In this document: one piece after another, positions 53,921-62,760 of the stretch
How positions within the stretch are numbered: the first letter of the stretch is position 1
How the letters are laid out: each line of letters begins with the position of its first letter
Assembly (NCBI RefSeq): GCF_022538055.1
Contig: NZ_JAKZAM010000001.1
Coordinates: 186,001-250,000 of the forward strand
From: Cognataquiflexum nitidum
GTDB taxonomy: Bacteria; Bacteroidota; Bacteroidia; Cytophagales; Cyclobacteriaceae
DNA: 64,000 bases
Direction of reading: 5' to 3'
The notes under the pieces: model-generated
Seen by the model: the letters and a program-made list of their open reading frames with translations, nothing else
What the model was told of the DNA's origin: nothing
The model's database searches: none
Program-made: the position numbers and the translations under genes

Positions 53921-54104
53921 GATGCAAATATAGAATCCGAATTTGAATTAGGAGTTAAGGACTTAAAAACTTCCGGTGTACTTTGTTTGGGAATGGGTTT
54001 CATTTTTTGAAAAATCTTTGGTCCAAATCTTCATTTTACAAATTGATTCGGTCTTTCCCGAATTTTTCTTGCTAGAAAATAACAGGGATTTGAGAAAGGC
54101 AAAA

Positions 54105-54129
54105 AAAAGCCTCCATGTTGGAGGCTTTT
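54105..54129 (-). terminator. Terminator of the collagen-like lipoprotein gene
   Basis: AAAAGCCTCCA (54105-54115) pairs with TGGAGGCTTTT (54119-54129), an 11-base perfect stem with a 3-base loop six bases past the stop codon, followed on the minus strand by a T-tract. Confidence 0.8.
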
Positions 54130-54134
54130 GAATT

Positions 54135-54668
54135 TTATTTTCTTGATTCTAGCTTCACAAAATCATCCTCAGTGAGACCAAGCATATTGAGCACACCTTC
54201 ATAATCGTTGTAATCAATCCTAGAACTCAAATCCGCCGGGACAATTACTACACGGAATCTTTGGTTTGCGGTCCAATCTGTCCCCAATAAAGCGCGGTCA
54301 AAATTTGATTCTAGAAAAATACTGAAATCAAATCTACTGAAATCGTAATTATAAATTAAGGTTCCTTCGTCAAAAAGGACAGTCTGAGGCAATGCTCTCC
54401 AAATGGCATTACCATTAGCTGTTTCCCACCGGACATAGATCAAGACTACATCACCCACTTCAATAGCAGGCTGAAAATCCCAAACTCCCAGGTAGTTATT
54501 TGTAGCTGTAAAACTAATATTTACTTCGAAAGCCTCGGCTAAAATATTAATACCTGGCCTACCATCTTGCCCTTGAGGCCCCGGAACTCCTGGAGGTCCA
54601 GTCGGACCTACACATGCATGCATTGAGGCCAAAGCTCCCAATAATAAGAATGAAAGTAGTTTTTTCAT
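54135..54668 (-). CDS. Lipoprotein with a short collagen-like Gly-X-Y segment
   Basis: 177 residues. Lipobox-like MHAC puts the acylated Cys at 19. Directly after it come about six Gly-X-Y triplets (GPTGPPGVPGPQGQDGRPG), long enough to nucleate a short triple helix, then a beta-rich domain with aromatic strands (YLGVWDFQPAIEVGDVVLIYVRW). The layout suggests a trimeric surface lipoprotein with a collagen stalk. I do not recognise the C-terminal domain. Own terminator, single gene. Confidence 0.75.
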   Translation of the reverse strand: MKKLLSFLLLGALASMHACVGPTGPPGVPGPQGQDGRPGINILAEAFEVNISFTATNNYLGVWDFQPAIEVGDVVLIYVRWETANGNAIWRALPQTVLFDEGTLIYNYDFSRFDFSIFLESNFDRALLGTDWTANQRFRVVIVPADLSSRIDYNDYEGVLNMLGLTEDDFVKLESRK

Positions 54669-54760
54669 AAAATTTCTGTTTTGGTAGTGGATTAAAAACT
54701 AAGATTGAAACTTAAATAGCGGTACTAAACCAAGTCAACGATACAAAATTGTAACAGGTT

Positions 54761-55282
54761 TTATTTTGCGGATTTGATTCCGATGACTTTTACTTCATCG
54801 AGACCTATAATCTGATCAATAAACACATCTGGTATGGGCAGATGGTTTTCCTTTGCATGGTCGATGATTATGTTTTTGATTTTTGATGGACCTGGCATCA
54901 CAAATCGATGGGACTTTATGGTGGCAATAATAACATTTTCCCCTGTAAATATGACCTGATCATATTTGACACTTTTGTCCATCAATTTTGATTCCAAACC
55001 AACAAAGACTTCCATAGTATCTAATTTGCCTGAAGGCTCTGCATAATAGATGGTATGCAAAGCTGCCTCAGGATGAGCATTTTTGATATTTTCAATTTCC
55101 TGAAAGGCTTTTGCAAGCTTCTTATCCTGCGGGATTCCTATAAAATGCCTTCCTGATAAGCTGATGTCTTTCCTTTCTAAGACTTCTAATTGGACTTCAT
55201 TGAAGCCTCCCATGGTATAGAAAACAAATAATCCCGTCACCACCAAAAAAATGAATGAGAAGAGAGCAATCTTTTTTTTCAT
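54761..55282 (-). CDS. Membrane-anchored protein of unknown function
   Basis: 173 residues with an N-terminal TM segment (IALFSFIFLVVTGLFVFYTMGG) and a soluble domain outside. The repeated strand-helix pattern (GRHFIGIPQDKKLAKAFQEI, TMEVFVGLESK, HRFVMPGPSKIKNIIIDH) is reminiscent of GyrI/SHS2-like ligand-binding domains, but this is only an impression. Stands between two other envelope genes on the same strand, each separated by gaps. Confidence 0.6.
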   Translation of the reverse strand: MKKKIALFSFIFLVVTGLFVFYTMGGFNEVQLEVLERKDISLSGRHFIGIPQDKKLAKAFQEIENIKNAHPEAALHTIYYAEPSGKLDTMEVFVGLESKLMDKSVKYDQVIFTGENVIIATIKSHRFVMPGPSKIKNIIIDHAKENHLPIPDVFIDQIIGLDEVKVIGIKSAK

Positions 55283-55437
55283 GATAAGTATTGGTTATCA
55301 ATGATTTCTTTACGGTAAATAAATAAAACCTGGAGTGTGTTTTTTTTGATGTGGCTCCGCCAAGGCGGACAGGTGTGACCTGTCGACTGTGGTATTTGGT
55401 TAATTTCAAAAAGCCTTTCCCTAGTCATGGTATCAGG

Positions 55438-56019
55438 TCAAAATAAATACCTCACTCCAATAGCTCCCTGAAGCCTGAAGTGGCCAAAGCGGTCTAGCAA
55501 TTCCATGAAGAAACCCACTTCCCCAAACACACTAATCGGGACTTCATCAAAATAATACTCTGCTCCACCAAACACCTCAGGGCCAAAATCCATGTTTCTC
55601 CGTGTTTCTCGCAAGGTCGCCTGCGAAACTGAGGAGTCTGTAAAGGCATAGTCTACCAATACAGAACGAAGCTGAACCCCTGCCCCGACGTAACCCAATA
55701 AGTAGCCGGATCCAATGTTGAAATCATCAGTAAAATCCTCATGGTAAGCCCCTCTAAAATTCAGAGACCAGGAATTTGAAGTACTGTGTCCAACATAAAA
55801 AGCATTGGAACTGGGTCTATTGGTGTCAAAATCTCTTCTGTAATATTGACCGCTGTTTGGTCCGCCTCTTCCTATCATTCCTTCAAGGGAAATTTTATCA
55901 TCAATAAACGTCTTGTAGGTAATAGAGAAGGGTTCTCCAAACCTCAATCCTATGCCCGGTTCTTGGGCAAAAGCAAAAAACGGCAATATGGCAAATGCCA
56001 AGACAAGTAACTTTTTCAA
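55438..56019 (-). CDS. Small outer-membrane beta-barrel protein
   Basis: Signal peptide MKKLLVLAFAILPFFAFAQ, then alternating amphipathic strands (ISLEGMIGRGG, WSLNFRGAYHEDF, LLGYVGAGVQLRSVLVDYAF, FGGAEYYFD, ISVFGEVGFFMELL) and a terminal aromatic residue (GVRYLF), as in BAM-inserted barrels. 193 residues. Role unknown. Confidence 0.78.
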   Translation of the reverse strand: MKKLLVLAFAILPFFAFAQEPGIGLRFGEPFSITYKTFIDDKISLEGMIGRGGPNSGQYYRRDFDTNRPSSNAFYVGHSTSNSWSLNFRGAYHEDFTDDFNIGSGYLLGYVGAGVQLRSVLVDYAFTDSSVSQATLRETRRNMDFGPEVFGGAEYYFDEVPISVFGEVGFFMELLDRFGHFRLQGAIGVRYLF

Positions 56020-56040
56020 TGTGTTTTATTTTTGGTTTAG

Positions 56041-56253
56041 TTTTTCTTTTTAGATATGAGACGTGAGACACGATAAAGGATCAAGAAGCGAGAGAATAGA
56101 AGCGAGAACCGAGACACACCAATTCTAAGCCTTTCCAAGGAGTATCTGTGATCCGACCCATTCCACTCCACATTTTCCTCCCTCTTTTTTTCTTACTTAT
56201 GTCACTTCCTGGCTTCCTGACTTCCTACCTTCCAACTTCCCAACTTCCTCCCT
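56041..56253. repeat. Two opposed purine/pyrimidine repeat tracts
   Basis: 56050-56115 is purine-rich on the plus strand (GAGACGTGAGACACG, AGAAGCGAGAGAATAGAAGCGAGAACCGAGAC), and 56155-56253 is pyrimidine-rich (CACTTCCTGGCTTCCTGACTTCC, CCAACTTCCCAACTTCC). The two tracts belong to different word families (GAGAAGCGAGA and ACTTCC) and face each other across the gap after the ABC exporter stop. No gene. Confidence 0.6.
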
Positions 56254-58029
56254 CTACCCAATCACCATCGACTTGAGTTGCATTTGATGGAGTTTGGAGT
56301 AATACCCTCCCAATTCCAACAGCGACTCATGAGTTCCGGTTTCTTTGATTTCGCCTTGGTGGAGGACCATGATTTTGTCGGCTTTTTGGATGGTAGAAAG
56401 CCTGTGCGCAATGACTATGGAAGTTCTTCCTTTCATCATTTTAGCAATGGCTTTTTGGATCATTTCCTCAGTTTCAGTATCGACAGAAGAAGTAGCTTCA
56501 TCCAAAATAATGATTTCCGGATTGTAGACTATTGCCCTGACGAAGGATATCAGCTGCCTTTGTCCTACAGAAAGAGTGGCGCCCCGTTCCATGACATTAT
56601 AATCCAAGCCTCCCGGCAGCCTTTCGATAAACTTTTTGGCTCCTACCAATTTGGCAGCTTTCATAACTTCTTCCCGTGTGATCTCTGGATTGCCAAGTGT
56701 GATGTTGTTCAGTATGGTGTCCGAAAACAAGAAAACATCCTGCAATACCACGCCAATATGTTTGCGCAAAGTGCCTAGCTCATATTCCTTGATGTCAGTG
56801 CCGTCAAGGGTTATTTGGCCTTTGTTGATGTCATAAAATCTGTTGATCAGGTTGATGATAGAGGATTTTCCTGCTCCTGTGGCACCGACCATGGCGACAG
56901 TTTGCCCGTGTTTGACTTCGAAATTGATATTTTTCAGCACCCACTCCTCGTCATTATAGGCAAACCATACATTTTCCAATTTGATGTTCCCCTCAATTTT
57001 TTCGGGTTTATGCTTTCCCTCATTTGGGATTTGATCGTCATTTTCCAGGAGTTTTAAGATCCTCGAAGAACTGACTACACCCATCTGCAGGGTATTGAAT
57101 CTATCAGCAATCATCCTGATGGGCCTAAAGAAAAGCTGCAGGTACATGATAAAGGAAATCAGGATACCGATCTGTATTTCCATATCAAAAACACCTGTTG
57201 CACCATACCATACCACAATTCCCGTGCCTATTGCCTGAATAATTTCAGCTACAGGATAGTAGATTGAATAATACAATACCGATTTGACATGGGCTATCCT
57301 GTGTTCTTTGTTGATATCTTTGAACTTTTCGTATTCTCTTTTTTCACGGTTAAAAATCTGCACAATGTTCATCCCGGTGATGTGTTCCTGCAAAAATGAA
57401 TTGAGGTTGGAAACCGCATTTCGGACGTCATTGAAGGCTACTTTGATTTTTTCTTTGAAGATATAAGTAGAGATGATGAGGAGGGGTAAGGTGCTCAGGC
57501 TGACCAATGTCAGTTTCCAATCTACATAAAACATCACTCCCAATATGGTTACCAATTGAAGCAAATCTCCAATGATGGCTGCCAAGCCTTCGCTGAATAC
57601 ATCGGCGAGGGTTTCCACATCGGACACATTTCTTGTGACCAATCTTCCAATAGGAGTGTTGTCAAAAAACTTCAACCTCATCTTGAGAAGATGCCGATAA
57701 AGTTTGATCCTGATGTCCTTTATAATCACCTGCCCGATCCATCCGGAGAGATAGGTGTGCGCAAACTGCACCATAGACTGAAGCAATAGCAGGACAATGA
57801 GTAAGTAAATAATATTCAGTAACCCATTACTGTCACCTACTGCCACATAGTCATCAATGGCAATCTGAATGAAATAAGGACGAGTTGGAGCCAGTAAAGC
57901 CATGGCAATAGTAAGGAATACCAAAAAGTAAAAGCGGGCTTGGTATGGTTTGACAAACTGATACAGTTTCTTTAATACCTGCGCATCTATGATGTCACCA
58001 CTCTTGATATTTTCTTTTTCCAGGCTCAA
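56254..58029 (-). CDS. ABC exporter, fused permease-ATPase (MsbA/multidrug type)
   Basis: 591 residues: a six-helix type I exporter domain (about 1-320), then an ABC domain with Walker A GATGAGKSS, signature LSVGQRQ, Walker B IIILDEATSSVD and H-loop IVIAHRLS. Half-transporter expected to dimerise in the inner membrane; the substrate (lipid or drug) is not assignable. It starts 13 bases after truA, so the pair may be co-transcribed. Confidence 0.92.
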   Translation of the reverse strand: MSLEKENIKSGDIIDAQVLKKLYQFVKPYQARFYFLVFLTIAMALLAPTRPYFIQIAIDDYVAVGDSNGLLNIIYLLIVLLLLQSMVQFAHTYLSGWIGQVIIKDIRIKLYRHLLKMRLKFFDNTPIGRLVTRNVSDVETLADVFSEGLAAIIGDLLQLVTILGVMFYVDWKLTLVSLSTLPLLIISTYIFKEKIKVAFNDVRNAVSNLNSFLQEHITGMNIVQIFNREKREYEKFKDINKEHRIAHVKSVLYYSIYYPVAEIIQAIGTGIVVWYGATGVFDMEIQIGILISFIMYLQLFFRPIRMIADRFNTLQMGVVSSSRILKLLENDDQIPNEGKHKPEKIEGNIKLENVWFAYNDEEWVLKNINFEVKHGQTVAMVGATGAGKSSIINLINRFYDINKGQITLDGTDIKEYELGTLRKHIGVVLQDVFLFSDTILNNITLGNPEITREEVMKAAKLVGAKKFIERLPGGLDYNVMERGATLSVGQRQLISFVRAIVYNPEIIILDEATSSVDTETEEMIQKAIAKMMKGRTSIVIAHRLSTIQKADKIMVLHQGEIKETGTHESLLELGGYYSKLHQMQLKSMVIG

Positions 58030-58042
58030 AATAATTCAGTAT

Positions 58043-58795
58043 TTAAATAAATATTTCTTGGGGATAAACAATCTTACAAAGGTAAAGGCCTTGCGCAGGA
58101 GAAGCGGACTTTGCCTGACTGCGGTTTTTGCTGTCTAAAATTTCCTGAAACTGATTACAGTCAAGTCTTCCCAACCCCACTTGGACCAAAGTCCCTACAA
58201 TTGTTCTTACCATTCCACGCAAAAACCTGTTGGCAGTTATATGAAAGAGCAATTGATGGTCATTTTGTTCCCAATACGCCTCTTTTATTTTACAGTTGAA
58301 ATGATTGACGTCAGTGTGCACCTTTGAGAAGCATTGAAAATCTTCATGATTCAACATCAGTTTGGCAGCTTCATTCATTTTATCTACGTCCGGAATATAA
58401 TGCATCAACCATGCCCTTTCTTCTTCAAAAGGCTCTTTTCGCAAAATAATCCTGTAGAGGTAACTTCTCCACCTTGCATCAAACCTCGCATGGGCATCAT
58501 TTCTCACTTTAAGTAAAGAATATACTGCAATGTCTTTGGGAAGTACGCCATTGATGCGTTTGACAAAATCCGCTTCGTCAAGGTTTAAATCAATATCAAA
58601 ATGAGCAAATTGCTGAGAAGCATGTACACCTGTATCTGTCCTGCCACTTCCTGTCAAAAATGAAGGTTGCTTTAAAATTACAGAAAGTGCTTTTTCCATT
58701 TCTGCTTGCACAGAATGGGCATTTTTCTGGAATTGCCAGCCATGATAATGCGTCCCGCGGTAAGCGAATTCTATAAAATACCTTTGGATTTCCAT
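58043..58795 (-). CDS. truA: tRNA pseudouridine(38-40) synthase
   Basis: Modifies uridines 38-40 in the anticodon arm. GSGRTDTGVHASQQ contains the catalytic Asp (D54 from the ATG at 58795). The opening RYFIEFAYRGTHYHGWQ and the later RFLRGMVRTIVGTLVQVG are TruA signatures. The frame extends to 58837, but the extra residues precede the conserved start. CAAAGATA at 58805-58812 reads TATCTTTG on this strand, a possible -7 box very close to the start. Confidence 0.95.
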   Translation of the reverse strand: MEIQRYFIEFAYRGTHYHGWQFQKNAHSVQAEMEKALSVILKQPSFLTGSGRTDTGVHASQQFAHFDIDLNLDEADFVKRINGVLPKDIAVYSLLKVRNDAHARFDARWRSYLYRIILRKEPFEEERAWLMHYIPDVDKMNEAAKLMLNHEDFQCFSKVHTDVNHFNCKIKEAYWEQNDHQLLFHITANRFLRGMVRTIVGTLVQVGLGRLDCNQFQEILDSKNRSQAKSASPAQGLYLCKIVYPQEIFI

Positions 58796-58901
58796 TTTAT
58801 AGTGCAAAGATATTATTCGAAGGCAAATAAAAACCACCTTTTATACAAACCTTGCGAATCAAAAAATTACCCTGTTTCTTTGTCAAAATTTAAAAAGCAA
58901 A

Positions 58902-59381
58902 ATGATACAACGCATCCAAACCGTTTTTCTGTTTCTTGTGGCAGTGGCCATGATATTGGTGGTTTCTTTTCCCATCTGGCAGCAGGTCAACCCAAGCCAG
59001 ACCCAATTGATGATCCTCACTGCCTGGGATCTGACTACTCTTGATGTGGCTTCCAATGAAACTTTGGATACTTCTTCCAAAATATTCATAGCCATCCTTG
59101 CCATTGTAGCCGCAGGAATTGCGATTTTCAGCTTGATGCAATACAAAAACAGAACCAAGCAAATGTTTTTGAATATGGTCAATTCATTTGTGATGGTGGT
59201 CAATGTCGGACTGATAGTATGGACCACACATACGGCAAATGCCCTTATCAATCCTGAAGTCAATGGGGCTTTTGTGACCGGGTTTTGGGCGATCTTTGCC
59301 GGGATGATTTGTAACCTGCTTGCAAATAGGTTTATCCGAAAGGACGAAATGCTCGTCAGGTCAGTGGATAGGATCAGGTAA
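58902..59381 (+). CDS. DUF4293 family membrane protein
   Basis: 159 residues with four predicted TM helices (about 6-24, 62-81, 88-108, 124-142). The N-terminus MIQRIQTVFLFLVAVAM is the family hallmark; DUF4293 is essentially confined to Bacteroidota. Function unknown. Divergent from truA; a hairpin terminator follows. Confidence 0.88.
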   Translation: MIQRIQTVFLFLVAVAMILVVSFPIWQQVNPSQTQLMILTAWDLTTLDVASNETLDTSSKIFIAILAIVAAGIAIFSLMQYKNRTKQMFLNMVNSFVMVVNVGLIVWTTHTANALINPEVNGAFVTGFWAIFAGMICNLLANRFIRKDEMLVRSVDRIR

Positions 59382-59403
59382 AATTACCACATACATAATC
59401 ATA

Positions 59404-59440
59404 CAAAAGCCGGCGGTTGATTTCGCTGGCTTTTGTTTTT
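59404..59440 (+). terminator. Terminator after the DUF4293 gene
   Basis: CAAAAGCCGGCG (59404-59415) pairs with CGCTGGCTTTTG (59424-59435) with one G-T wobble, followed by TTTTT. Confidence 0.75.
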
Positions 59441-59469
59441 ATAAATAGTAAGTTTGAAAAAAAACAGCC

Positions 59470-60573
59470 ATGAGACTCGAAACAATCGCCATACACGCAG
59501 GAAATGTCATTACCGATTCACACAGACCTGCTGTGCAGCCCATCACCACTTCCACTACTTTTGTGCACCACGAGGGTTCCCTGATCTACTCTAGGGCCAA
59601 TAATCCTAACAGGATGGCTTTGGAAAATGTCCTGGCCAAACTGGAACATGGGGAAGATGCTGCTGCTTTTTCTTCTGGTAATGCGGCAGCGTTGGCAGTC
59701 TTTCAGGCATTGGAACCCGGAAGCCATATCATTGCCCCGGACGACATGTACCACGGGATACATAGACAATTGGTGGAGATTTTGAAAGGGATCGTGGAAG
59801 TGAGTTTTGTGGACTTGGCTGACTTGGATCTTGTCAGGGCATCTGCAAAATCCAACACCAGACTTATCTGGATCGAAACACCTTCCAATCCTTTGTTGAA
59901 AATCACAGATATTCGTGCAATTGTGGCAATAGGAAAAGAAATCGGAGCGAAAGTGGCATGCGACAATACTTTTGCAACTCCTGTTTTTCAGAATCCGATT
60001 CTACTCGGAGCAGATATCGTCATGCACAGTACCACCAAATATATTGGCGGACACAGTGATATCTTGGGGGGAGCCTTGATGTGCAAAAATGCAGATGTTT
60101 TTTGGCAAAGAATCAAAATGATCCAACATGTTGGGGGTGCGGTACCTTCTCCTTTTGATACATATCTTCTTACGCGAAGCATCAAAACTTTGGCTTACAG
60201 GATGAAAGGCCACTCCGAACATGCCGGCATTATCGCAGAATATTTATTCCAGCATCCCTTGGTCGAAGAGGTCTGCTATCCCGGATTGAGATCCCACAAA
60301 AATCATCAGATCGCTGCTTCCCAAATGTCGGGTTTTGGGGGCATGCTTTCCTTCCTTGTCAAAGGAGGTGCTTCCGAGGCAGATAAGGTCATTTCAAAAC
60401 TTAAATATTTTACCAATGCCACCAGTCTTGGAGGAGTCGAAAGCTTGGTCGAAAGAAGGGCTGCGGTCGAAGGTCCAGACAGTAAAACACCTGCAAACCT
60501 GATTAGGATGTCAGTGGGCTTGGAACATTTGGATGATTTATTGGAAGATTTGAGTCAGGCCTTACAAGAATAA
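59470..60573 (+). CDS. Trans-sulfuration PLP enzyme (cystathionine gamma-synthase/lyase family)
   Basis: Cys/Met metabolism PLP-dependent enzyme. MHSTTKYIGGHSDILGG holds the PLP lysine (K190). YSRANNPNR and SSGNAAALAVFQ bind the cofactor phosphate. 367 residues, at the short end of the family. Gamma-synthase, gamma-lyase and related activities share these motifs and cannot be separated by eye. No other sulfur gene is adjacent. Its stop codon is part of the terminator stem. Confidence 0.9.
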   Translation: MRLETIAIHAGNVITDSHRPAVQPITTSTTFVHHEGSLIYSRANNPNRMALENVLAKLEHGEDAAAFSSGNAAALAVFQALEPGSHIIAPDDMYHGIHRQLVEILKGIVEVSFVDLADLDLVRASAKSNTRLIWIETPSNPLLKITDIRAIVAIGKEIGAKVACDNTFATPVFQNPILLGADIVMHSTTKYIGGHSDILGGALMCKNADVFWQRIKMIQHVGGAVPSPFDTYLLTRSIKTLAYRMKGHSEHAGIIAEYLFQHPLVEEVCYPGLRSHKNHQIAASQMSGFGGMLSFLVKGGASEADKVISKLKYFTNATSLGGVESLVERRAAVEGPDSKTPANLIRMSVGLEHLDDLLEDLSQALQE

Positions 60574-60600
60574 AGGCTGTTCAGGACAGCCTTTATATTT
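60571..60600 (+). terminator. Terminator overlapping the PLP enzyme stop codon
   Basis: TAAAGGCTGT (60571-60580) pairs perfectly with ACAGCCTTTA (60586-60595), loop TCAGG, followed by TATTTTT. The first TAA is the stop codon itself. Confidence 0.8.
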
Positions 60601-60745
60601 TTGAAACGGTAAGCTAAAAAAGGGCGACCAATACAACAGTTTCGTATGCTTAGTAAATAAAATAATTTTTTTTTGATTCTTAAAATTTTTAGTGCATTAT
60701 TTTCTTATTCATTGAAATTTTACCAAAACTTAATTTTGCCAAAGA

Positions 60746-62284
60746 TTAACCTGCCCAACCTTCTCTGTCCAGACTTCTGTATTGTATCGCCTCTGCAAGA
60801 TGCTCTACTTTGATGGTTTCGCTTTGACACAGGTCAGCGATGGTCCGCGATACTTTCAGAATCCTGTCATAAGCCCTTGCTGATAGGCCAAGTCTTTCCA
60901 TGGCGGTTTTGAGTAGCACTTTTCCTGCATCATTGATCTGACAGATTTCTTTGACCATATGGGAGGGCATCATGGCATTGCAGTAGACTTCCGGATTGTT
61001 TTTAAACCGCTCTATCTGCACTTCTCTTCCGATGATGACCCGCTCTCTGATGGATTTGCTGTTTTCAGTTTTTCTGGTGGAAGTCATCTCTTCAAATCTT
61101 ACGGGAGTCACTTCCACATGGAGGTCAATCCTATCCAGAAGCGGGCCGCTGATTTTATTCAGGTATCGCTGCACGATTCCCGGGCCGCAGACGCATTCTT
61201 TTTCGGGGTGGTTATAATAGCCACAAGGGCATGGGTTCATGCTGGCAATCAGCATGAAATTGGCAGGAAACTCTACAGAAACCTTTGCCCGCGAGATTGT
61301 CACTTTCCTTTCTTCCAATGGCTGCCGCATCACTTCGAGTACGGTCCGCTTGAATTCCGGCAATTCATCCAAAAACAAAACACCATTATGCGAAAGGGAT
61401 ATTTCTCCCGGTTGGGGATTGCCACCACCGCCTACTAAAGCCACATCACTGATCGTATGGTGTGGTGACCTAAAAGGCCTGTTAGCGATCAGTGACGCAT
61501 TTTTGCCCAGCTTGCCTGCGACAGAGTGTATTTTGGTTGTTTCTAAAGCCTCCTGAAGTGAGAGTGGAGGAAGAATAGAAGGAAGTCTTTTGGCAAGCAT
61601 GGTTTTGCCTGCACCTGGAGGGCCAATCATGATGACATTGTGTCCTCCTGCTGCTGCGATTTCCATTGCCCTTTTGATATTTTCCTGTCCCTGCACATCA
61701 GCAAAATCAAATTCATATTGCTCCAAAGAATGGTAAAAGATATCTCTGGTATCGGTTACCAAGGGCTCGATATGTAATTCTCCTTCTAAAAACTTGATAG
61801 CTTCCTCCAAGGTATTCACTCCAATGATGTCGATTTTATTTACAATGGAGGCTTCGGAGGCATTCTCTACAGGAAGTATAAACCCCTTGAATCCCTGCTT
61901 CCTGGCTTCTATAGCAATTGGCAATGCACCTTTGATCGGGCGAAGATTGCCATCAAGTGATAATTCACCCATGATGATGTAATTTTCTAATTCGGGAAAT
62001 GCTACCTGTTCGGAAGCTTTCATAATCCCCAAGGCAATGGGAAGGTCATAAGAAGAACCTTCCTTGCGGATATCAGCGGGAGCAAGGTTGACGACGACTT
62101 TCTGCCTAGGCATACGGTAGCCGAAATACTTGAGCGCAGACTCTACCCTTTGCTGACTTTCTTTGACAGCCGAATCGGGAAGTCCTACCATAAAAAAGCT
62201 TGTTCCCTGACCCACATTTACTTCTATAGTGATGACCTTTGCATCAACACCTGATACAGCACAGCCGAAAGTTTTTGCAACCAT
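60746..62284 (-). CDS. comM: YifB/ComM family Mg-chelatase-like AAA ATPase
   Basis: 512 residues: an N-terminal Lon-protease-like S5 fold (VGLPDSAVKESQQRVESAL), then AAA+ Walker A GPPGAGKT (221-228), Walker B GVLFLDELPEF, and a Cys cluster NPCPCGYYNHPEKECVCGPG probably binding zinc. ComM is a helicase that promotes branch migration during natural transformation where studied; the Bacteroidota homologues are mostly uncharacterised. Single gene on this strand, with a hairpin upstream. Confidence 0.92.
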   Translation of the reverse strand: MVAKTFGCAVSGVDAKVITIEVNVGQGTSFFMVGLPDSAVKESQQRVESALKYFGYRMPRQKVVVNLAPADIRKEGSSYDLPIALGIMKASEQVAFPELENYIIMGELSLDGNLRPIKGALPIAIEARKQGFKGFILPVENASEASIVNKIDIIGVNTLEEAIKFLEGELHIEPLVTDTRDIFYHSLEQYEFDFADVQGQENIKRAMEIAAAGGHNVIMIGPPGAGKTMLAKRLPSILPPLSLQEALETTKIHSVAGKLGKNASLIANRPFRSPHHTISDVALVGGGGNPQPGEISLSHNGVLFLDELPEFKRTVLEVMRQPLEERKVTISRAKVSVEFPANFMLIASMNPCPCGYYNHPEKECVCGPGIVQRYLNKISGPLLDRIDLHVEVTPVRFEEMTSTRKTENSKSIRERVIIGREVQIERFKNNPEVYCNAMMPSHMVKEICQINDAGKVLLKTAMERLGLSARAYDRILKVSRTIADLCQSETIKVEHLAEAIQYRSLDREGWAG

Positions 62285-62309
62285 ATTTTAGAATTTTCAC
62301 AATAAAAAA

Positions 62310-62330
62310 AGGAAACCCATTGGGTTTCCT
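62310..62330 (-). terminator. Hairpin between the 121-residue gene and comM
   Basis: AGGAAACCC (62310-62318) pairs with GGGTTTCCT (62322-62330) around a 3-base loop, with an A-tract that reads as TTTTTTT on the minus strand. It lies 32 bases past the stop of the upstream gene. Confidence 0.75.
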
Positions 62331-62361
62331 AAATTAACTATTTACTCCAAATATCCTTTAG

Positions 62362-62727
62362 TTATTTGAAATTTTGTCTTTTGCGGATTGCTGAAGCTTC
62401 TCTTTCTTCTTCAATAGTGTCCAGCTTTTTTTCGATGTTCTTGAGTTTGACACCTTGTTCCAAATCGTAAAGCTTGGCCTTCAGTTCGTTTTTCTCTGTT
62501 TCTTTTTTGGAAAGTTCGGCTTCCAAGTTGTTTTTGGCTATGGTACTAGTACCCCAAGAAATCAGGAATAACAACAAGCCGATAAGAAGAAAATTGACTA
62601 CCAAAGCCGGCGTCAGTTCATCCACTTTCAATATTCCTTTTACATTGTCAAATAAAAGAAAAAAGACCAAGACTATTCCGAAAAAAAGTGTGGTCACCAA
62701 GTGCGAGATTTTATCTATTTGTTTCAT
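62362..62727 (-). CDS. Two-TM protein with C-terminal coiled coil
   Basis: 121 residues. Two hydrophobic helices (about 9-26 and 40-60) are followed by a long charged heptad-like region (LEAELSKKETEKNELKAKLYDLEQ). No family recognised. It lies between an ABC exporter and comM; the cytoplasmic coiled coil could mediate oligomerisation. Confidence 0.65.
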   Translation of the reverse strand: MKQIDKISHLVTTLFFGIVLVFFLLFDNVKGILKVDELTPALVVNFLLIGLLLFLISWGTSTIAKNNLEAELSKKETEKNELKAKLYDLEQGVKLKNIEKKLDTIEEEREASAIRKRQNFK

Positions 62728-62760
62728 ATGAATGCTATCATTTAATTGTCGTCTAAATTA

